A stretch of 5,427 nucleotides of DNA from UBA7803 sp041608775 (lineage in GTDB: Bacteria; Pseudomonadota; Gammaproteobacteria; Pseudomonadales; Azotimanducaceae). Each line of letters begins with the position of its first letter. Position 1 is the first letter of the stretch. A program made the position numbers and the translations under genes. The notes under the pieces were generated by a model. It was given only the letters and a program-made list of their open reading frames with translations. It ran no database searches and had not been told where the DNA came from. The DNA lies in NCBI GenBank assembly GCA_041608775.1, contig JBFISC010000226.1, positions 1 through 5,427 of the forward strand. The letters run 5' to 3'. Shown one piece after another: positions 5,137 through 5,427 of the stretch.

Positions 5137-5427
5137 ATGGGTCGATCCTGCACGGGGCTGGCGCTGGGGGTGCTGCTGGCGGTCTGCGCCGCAGGCGCCA
5201 GCGCGCAGCCAGCCTGTCAAGCTTGTCATGGTGCGGTCGTCGAGGCGGGGCTCAGCCATCCCCTCGGCGAGGGCGTCGGAGCGACCTGCGAGGGCTGTCA
5301 TCGGGATGCGGAAGGACACGCGGCCAATCCCGCCGCGGCGTCCGGGATGATGACCTTCGCCGGAGAACTGCCGTCGGCACGGGCGGACGCCTGTGGCGAG
5401 TGTCACGCCGCGGCGCACCCGGTCGGC
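5137..5427 (+). CDS. Exported multihaem c-type cytochrome, MtrA/PioA/DmsE-like, N-terminal part only
   Basis: The 97 visible codons run open off the right edge. Residues 1-23 form a Sec signal peptide (basic start, hydrophobic core, cleavage expected after ASA at 21-23). Three haem c sites follow: CQACH (27-31), CEGCH (51-55) and CGECH (86-90). His41, His61 and His94 are candidate distal ligands. The arrangement TCEGCH, then H61, NP at 64-65, F74, then ADACGECH resembles the first haems of MtrA/PioA/DmsE-family decahaem proteins, which sit inside an outer-membrane porin (MtrB/PioB) and carry electrons across it. At about 30 residues per haem, a full-length gene would hold many more haems. The family call rests on motif spacing and short matches; another multihaem periplasmic cytochrome remains possible. 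The gene is divergent from nqrC, sharing the intergenic region, which suggests linked expression. A porin gene would be expected downstream, outside the window. Confidence 0.83.
   Translation, partial: MGRSCTGLALGVLLAVCAAGASAQPACQACHGAVVEAGLSHPLGEGVGATCEGCHRDAEGHAANPAAASGMMTFAGELPSARADACGECHAAAHPVG

Noticed and set aside
5062..5418. Minus-strand open frame of 118 codons upstream of nqrC
   Set aside because: It is antisense to the multihaem cytochrome, whose signal peptide and three CxxCH motifs are clearly on the plus strand.

Overview
The window comes from a strongly GC-rich bacterium. A proteobacterium, perhaps a gammaproteobacterium, is the best guess. That rests on Na+-NQR-type subunits, a Gram-negative-style lipoprotein cytochrome, an E. 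coli-type PEP synthase and a multihaem c-type cytochrome with a periplasmic signal peptide; no taxonomic marker gene is present. No RNA gene, mobile element or CRISPR array was seen.

Positions 1-5043 hold one compact five-gene minus-strand operon, read from right to left. nqrC (5043-4255) encodes the FMN-carrying subunit of Na+-translocating NADH:quinone reductase. nqrF (4242-3031) encodes the NADH/FAD/[2Fe-2S] subunit. Next come a small two-CBS-domain protein (3019-2606) and a small monohaem cytochrome c lipoprotein (2568-2251). Last is ppsA, phosphoenolpyruvate synthase (2254 to beyond base 1, C-terminus cut off). The gaps are 12, 11, 37 and -4 nt, and no terminator is visible between genes, so a single transcript is likely.

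Across a 93-bp divergent intergenic region (5044-5136) a plus-strand gene starts at 5137 and runs off the right edge. It encodes an exported multihaem cytochrome c with three CxxCH motifs in 97 residues. Its spacing and sequence resemble the N-terminus of the MtrA/PioA/DmsE family, which conducts electrons through outer-membrane porin-cytochrome conduits.

The unusual point is the gene set. NqrC and NqrF are adjacent, without the nqrD/nqrE genes that normally lie between them and without nqrA/nqrB upstream. They sit beside a putative extracellular-electron-transfer cytochrome and are followed by a CBS sensor-like protein, an anchored cytochrome and PEP synthase. A working hypothesis, not shown by the sequence, is a locus that exchanges electrons between NAD(H) and periplasmic or outer-membrane cytochromes and co-expresses an ATP-consuming gluconeogenic entry enzyme. 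Alternatively, nqrC and nqrF are displaced parts of an ordinary NQR whose other genes lie elsewhere.
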